A DNA stretch of 64,000 nt from Robertmurraya korlensis. GTDB lineage: Bacteria > Bacillota > Bacilli > Bacillales > Cytobacillaceae. Each line of letters begins with the position of its first letter. The first letter of the stretch is position 1. Below the pieces are notes generated by a model. It did not search any database, had not been told where the DNA came from, and was given only the letters and a program-made list of their open reading frames with translations. The stretch spans positions 1-64,000 of the forward strand of contig NZ_JAMBNS010000008.1 of assembly GCF_023715225.1 (NCBI RefSeq), in the 5' to 3' direction. The position numbers and the translations under genes were made by a program. Shown piece by piece: positions 62,017-64,000 of the stretch.

Positions 62017-62047
62017 TGAGAGGCTTCCGGATTGGGGGCCTCTTTTG
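62017..62047 (+). terminator. Terminator of argS
   Basis: AGAGGC (62019-62024) pairs with GCCTCT (62038-62043), then TTTT. Confidence 0.65.
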
Positions 62048-62069
62048 AAACCTAAAGGTGGAGGAAGAC

Positions 62070-63140
62070 ATGATTAGAGACTGTTCAGTTGAAAAGTTTT
62101 TAGAAAATAAAGAGCGCTATATGACGATTGATGTACGGTCACCGGGTGAATTCACTGATAGCCATATTCCTGGGTCGGTCAATATTCCTCTTTTTACAAA
62201 TGAAGAGCGGGCATTGATTGGAACCATTTATAAGCAAGAAGGTCAAAAGGAAGCTAAATGGAAGGCAATGGAAATCGTAAGTCCAAAAATTCCTGATATG
62301 CTTGAAAGAATTCAGGAGATTGAAGAATCTGGTCGCGAGCCAATGGTGTACTGCTGGAGAGGTGGAATGAGAAGCCAATCCGTGGCCACGTTTGCTACAC
62401 TCGCTGGGCTTCATGTGAGGAGAATTGAGGGAGGCTACCGTGCCTATCGTGAGCATGTGGTGGAGCATATTTCTGACTTAATTCCTGCTGAATCAGTGGT
62501 CATCACCGGGATGACTGGAACAGGGAAAACAGAAATTCTTCAGCATTTAAAATCAGCGGGGTACCCCGTGCTCGATTTAGAGAAGTATGCGAATCATAAA
62601 GGCTCGGTTTTTGGCTCGATTGGTGGGGAAACGCCGCATAACCAAAAGATGTTTGATGCTCTTCTTTTTGAAGACTTAAAGAAGCTCAAGGGCTCTCCAT
62701 ATTTCATTATGGAAGGAGAGAGCAAACGAATTGGACATGCTGTGCAACCAACAGAGCTAGCAGAGAAAAAATTGAAAGGACTTCATATTACCGTCTATTC
62801 CTCCATCGAAAAACGAATGGAACGAATTTACGAGCAGTACGTGAAGCCTTATGAGCACTCAGATGCTTTTCATGAACGTGTTGAGCTTGCTTTAAAGATG
62901 ATTATTAAGAGAATAAAATCATTTGATATTCAAATGGAGCTCCTAAGATGTGTGGAAGAAAGAGAGTATATGCCCCTTATCAGACTGTTAATGGAGCATT
63001 ATTATGATCCGCGCTACGGCAATAAAGTAGGGGACTATGAGAATCCGGAAATTTTTGTTTGCAGCGATTCGATTTTAGAGGCAACAAATAAGATCGCAGA
63101 GATTATTGAGCAATCAAGAAGAGCAAAAATCGAAGTATAA
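62070..63140 (+). CDS. mnmH: tRNA 2-selenouridine synthase
   Basis: A 356-aa protein of the SelU/YbbB group, which replaces sulfur by selenium (through a geranylated intermediate) at the wobble 2-thiouridine of tRNAs. An N-terminal rhodanese domain carries the Cys in YCWRGGMRSQS (about residue 95), followed by a P-loop GMTGTGKTEIL (about 146-156). The ATG at 62070 follows AGGTGGAGGA. No selD (selenophosphate synthase) lies in the window, so the selenium donor must come from elsewhere. Most Bacillus genomes lack this gene (from memory), so it may be acquired. Confidence 0.9.
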   Translation: MIRDCSVEKFLENKERYMTIDVRSPGEFTDSHIPGSVNIPLFTNEERALIGTIYKQEGQKEAKWKAMEIVSPKIPDMLERIQEIEESGREPMVYCWRGGMRSQSVATFATLAGLHVRRIEGGYRAYREHVVEHISDLIPAESVVITGMTGTGKTEILQHLKSAGYPVLDLEKYANHKGSVFGSIGGETPHNQKMFDALLFEDLKKLKGSPYFIMEGESKRIGHAVQPTELAEKKLKGLHITVYSSIEKRMERIYEQYVKPYEHSDAFHERVELALKMIIKRIKSFDIQMELLRCVEEREYMPLIRLLMEHYYDPRYGNKVGDYENPEIFVCSDSILEATNKIAEIIEQSRRAKIEV

Positions 63141-63194
63141 AGGAGCATTGTGGGGAATGCTTTAAAGTATACGAATGATTTTTGGAGGGGTTCT

Positions 63195-63374
63195 ATGAAG
63201 CTTGTCCTGCTATCGTTAGTCACAGGTTTTTTCGTCGGATTTATTTTTGCGCTTTTTCGTCTACCCATTCCGGCTCCACCTGCTTTAGCGGGTATTACCG
63301 GGATAGTCGGTATTTATTTAGGTTTTAAAGTGTTTGAGCAGTTAACTCCATGGCTTCAAAGTTTCGGAAAATAA
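63195..63374 (+). CDS. XapX/DUF1427 family small membrane protein
   Basis: A 59-aa protein with two hydrophobic helices (VLLSLVTGFFVGFIFALF and LAGITGIVGIYLGFKVF) around a Pro-rich turn (RLPIPAPPAL). This is the XapX-domain layout; the function is unknown. The ATG at 63195 lies 6 bases after GGAGGGG; the longer frame from 63150 has no such site. Confidence 0.8.
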   Translation: MKLVLLSLVTGFFVGFIFALFRLPIPAPPALAGITGIVGIYLGFKVFEQLTPWLQSFGK

Positions 63375-63395
63375 GTAAGGCCAGCCGTATAGGCA

Positions 63396-63431
63396 TAGAA
63401 ACTCGCCATAGTAATTGGCGAGTTTCTTTAT
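63396..63431 (+). terminator. Terminator of the XapX gene
   Basis: AAACTCGCCA (63399-63408) pairs with TGGCGAGTTT (63416-63425); the T-run is CTTTATT. Confidence 0.8.
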
Positions 63432-63449
63432 TAGAAATATCTCTTTAAA

Positions 63450-63680
63450 ATAAGATGACTTGTCCTAATCAAGAAATAAGCGGAGATTTTTCCGTTAAAT
63501 GCAGAACGGGGCTCGTTTCGGGGCAAATAACGGGAGGTTTTCCGCTTATGCAAAGAAAAATCCCCCATTTTTGAATATTTCAAGAGAATAGGCGGAATCT
63601 CTCCGCCTATTCAAGCAATTTTTAATAAAAATTACTTATTAATCGGAATTTCTCCGTCTATCAATCAGCTCGGGGCTTTG
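63450..63680 (-). repeat. Intergenic repeat family R240, copy C
   Basis: The reverse complement of copies A and B: GCGGAGATTTTTCCG (63480), CGGGAGGTTTTCCGC (63531), GGCGGAATCTCTCCGCC (63591) and CGGAATTTCTCCGTC (63643) follow each other in mirror order. It fills the gap between the XapX terminator and the end of uvsE. Confidence 0.88.
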
Positions 63681-63691
63681 AATTCTATAAG

Positions 63692-64000
63692 TTATTTCCA
63701 TTCAATTTCAGCACCGCCTACTCGTTTCACACCCCGAATGCGGCTAATGTCTTCTACCAGTTTGAGGCAGGCCATGTCCTTCGCCTTTGCTTCAATCATA
63801 AAGTCGACATCCGCATTCATTGAGCGGAGAAGGTCCATTAAAGGCATGATATATTCCAAATCAACAAAGTCCGCATGTGCTCGATACATTTTCTCCGACT
63901 TTGGGGAAGAAATATGGATTTTCGGTTTTAATGAACGGACTTCCCAGGTTTGAAATACTTTTGGGAGCAGGGTATCTAGAGGCTCTTCACTCAAATTTGC
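63692..64000 (-). CDS. uvsE: UV damage endonuclease UvsE, C-terminal part
   Basis: The last 103 codons of a gene that runs off the right edge. The visible part (PKIHISSPKSEKMYRAHADFVDLEYIMPLM, then DVDFMIEAKAKDMACLKL) matches the C-terminal TIM-barrel segment of UvsE/UVDE, with metal-binding Glu and His residues. The enzyme nicks DNA next to UV photoproducts. It lies downstream of argS on the opposite strand, like ywjD in B. subtilis. Confidence 0.9.
   Translation of the reverse strand, partial: ANLSEEPLDTLLPKVFQTWEVRSLKPKIHISSPKSEKMYRAHADFVDLEYIMPLMDLLRSMNADVDFMIEAKAKDMACLKLVEDISRIRGVKRVGGAEIEWK

Overview
The window is a piece of chromosome from an endospore-forming member of the Bacillaceae. 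It has low to moderate GC, AGGAGG-type ribosome binding sites, many TTG/GTG starts, short hairpin + U-run terminators after most genes, and clear spore genes (gerQ, cwlJ, rsfA, pbpG). From about 38.8 kb to the end, the gene order follows the Bacillus subtilis ywdB-ywjD stretch (pdxK, ung, ywdI, ywdK, gerQ, hemQ, pta, lipL, rsfA, ywfO, ywgA, ywhB-D, pbpG, speE, speB, ywiB, argS, uvsE), with insertions. I cannot name the species. No phage, insertion sequence, CRISPR array, rRNA or tRNA was found.

Layout. 0-4.3 kb: a GbsR-type regulator divergent from an opuA glycine-betaine importer operon. 4.5-9.7 kb: five tightly packed genes (a kinase-like protein, a GT4 glycosyltransferase, a HipA-like kinase, GalU and UDP-glucose dehydrogenase) that look like a surface or spore-coat polysaccharide module. 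9.7-18 kb: RluF, a transporter-like membrane protein, an acyl-CoA dehydrogenase, an oligo-1,6-glucosidase behind a cre/LacI-type operator, RocB and a radical SAM/SPASM protein. 18-29 kb: two small genes (one FbpA-like), tnrA with a TnrA site at about -50, a heterodimeric ABC exporter, a TrxB-like flavoprotein, a second GH13 glucosidase, a second UDP-glucose dehydrogenase that lacks a catalytic Asn, a YbaK deacylase, a double P-loop ATPase and a GFPGG-repeat protein. 29-35 kb: AlkD, a HAD phosphatase, a TetR-controlled ABC-2 exporter, an SRPBCC protein, and BshB2/YojF for bacillithiol. 35.5-38.8 kb: an FMN riboswitch, a 52-bp repeat array, then ribE-ribBA-ribH without ribD. 38.8-42.3 kb: pdxK and molybdopterin genes (mobA, moaE, moaD, moeB). 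42.8-64 kb: the ywd-ywj block, polyamine synthesis (speE, speB), argS, mnmH and the end of uvsE.

The most unusual content is non-coding. (1) Two arrays of the same 52-bp tandem repeat lie 22 kb apart, both bordered by GTCATAAA/TTTATGAC palindromes; one sits in the leader of the rib operon where ribD is usually found. (2) A 73-bp hairpin element occurs twice with compensatory base changes in both stems, which points to selection on a folded RNA. (3) An approximately 240-bp intergenic repeat built from CGGAGA...TTCCG palindromes occurs three times, each beside a transcription terminator.

Regulation visible in the sequence: CcpA cre sites (a full match about 55 bp upstream of the pta start point, near matches at both glucosidase genes), TnrA autoregulation, a TetR operator, the FMN riboswitch, and several sigma-A promoters. 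All product names come from reading the translated sequences; no database search was run.
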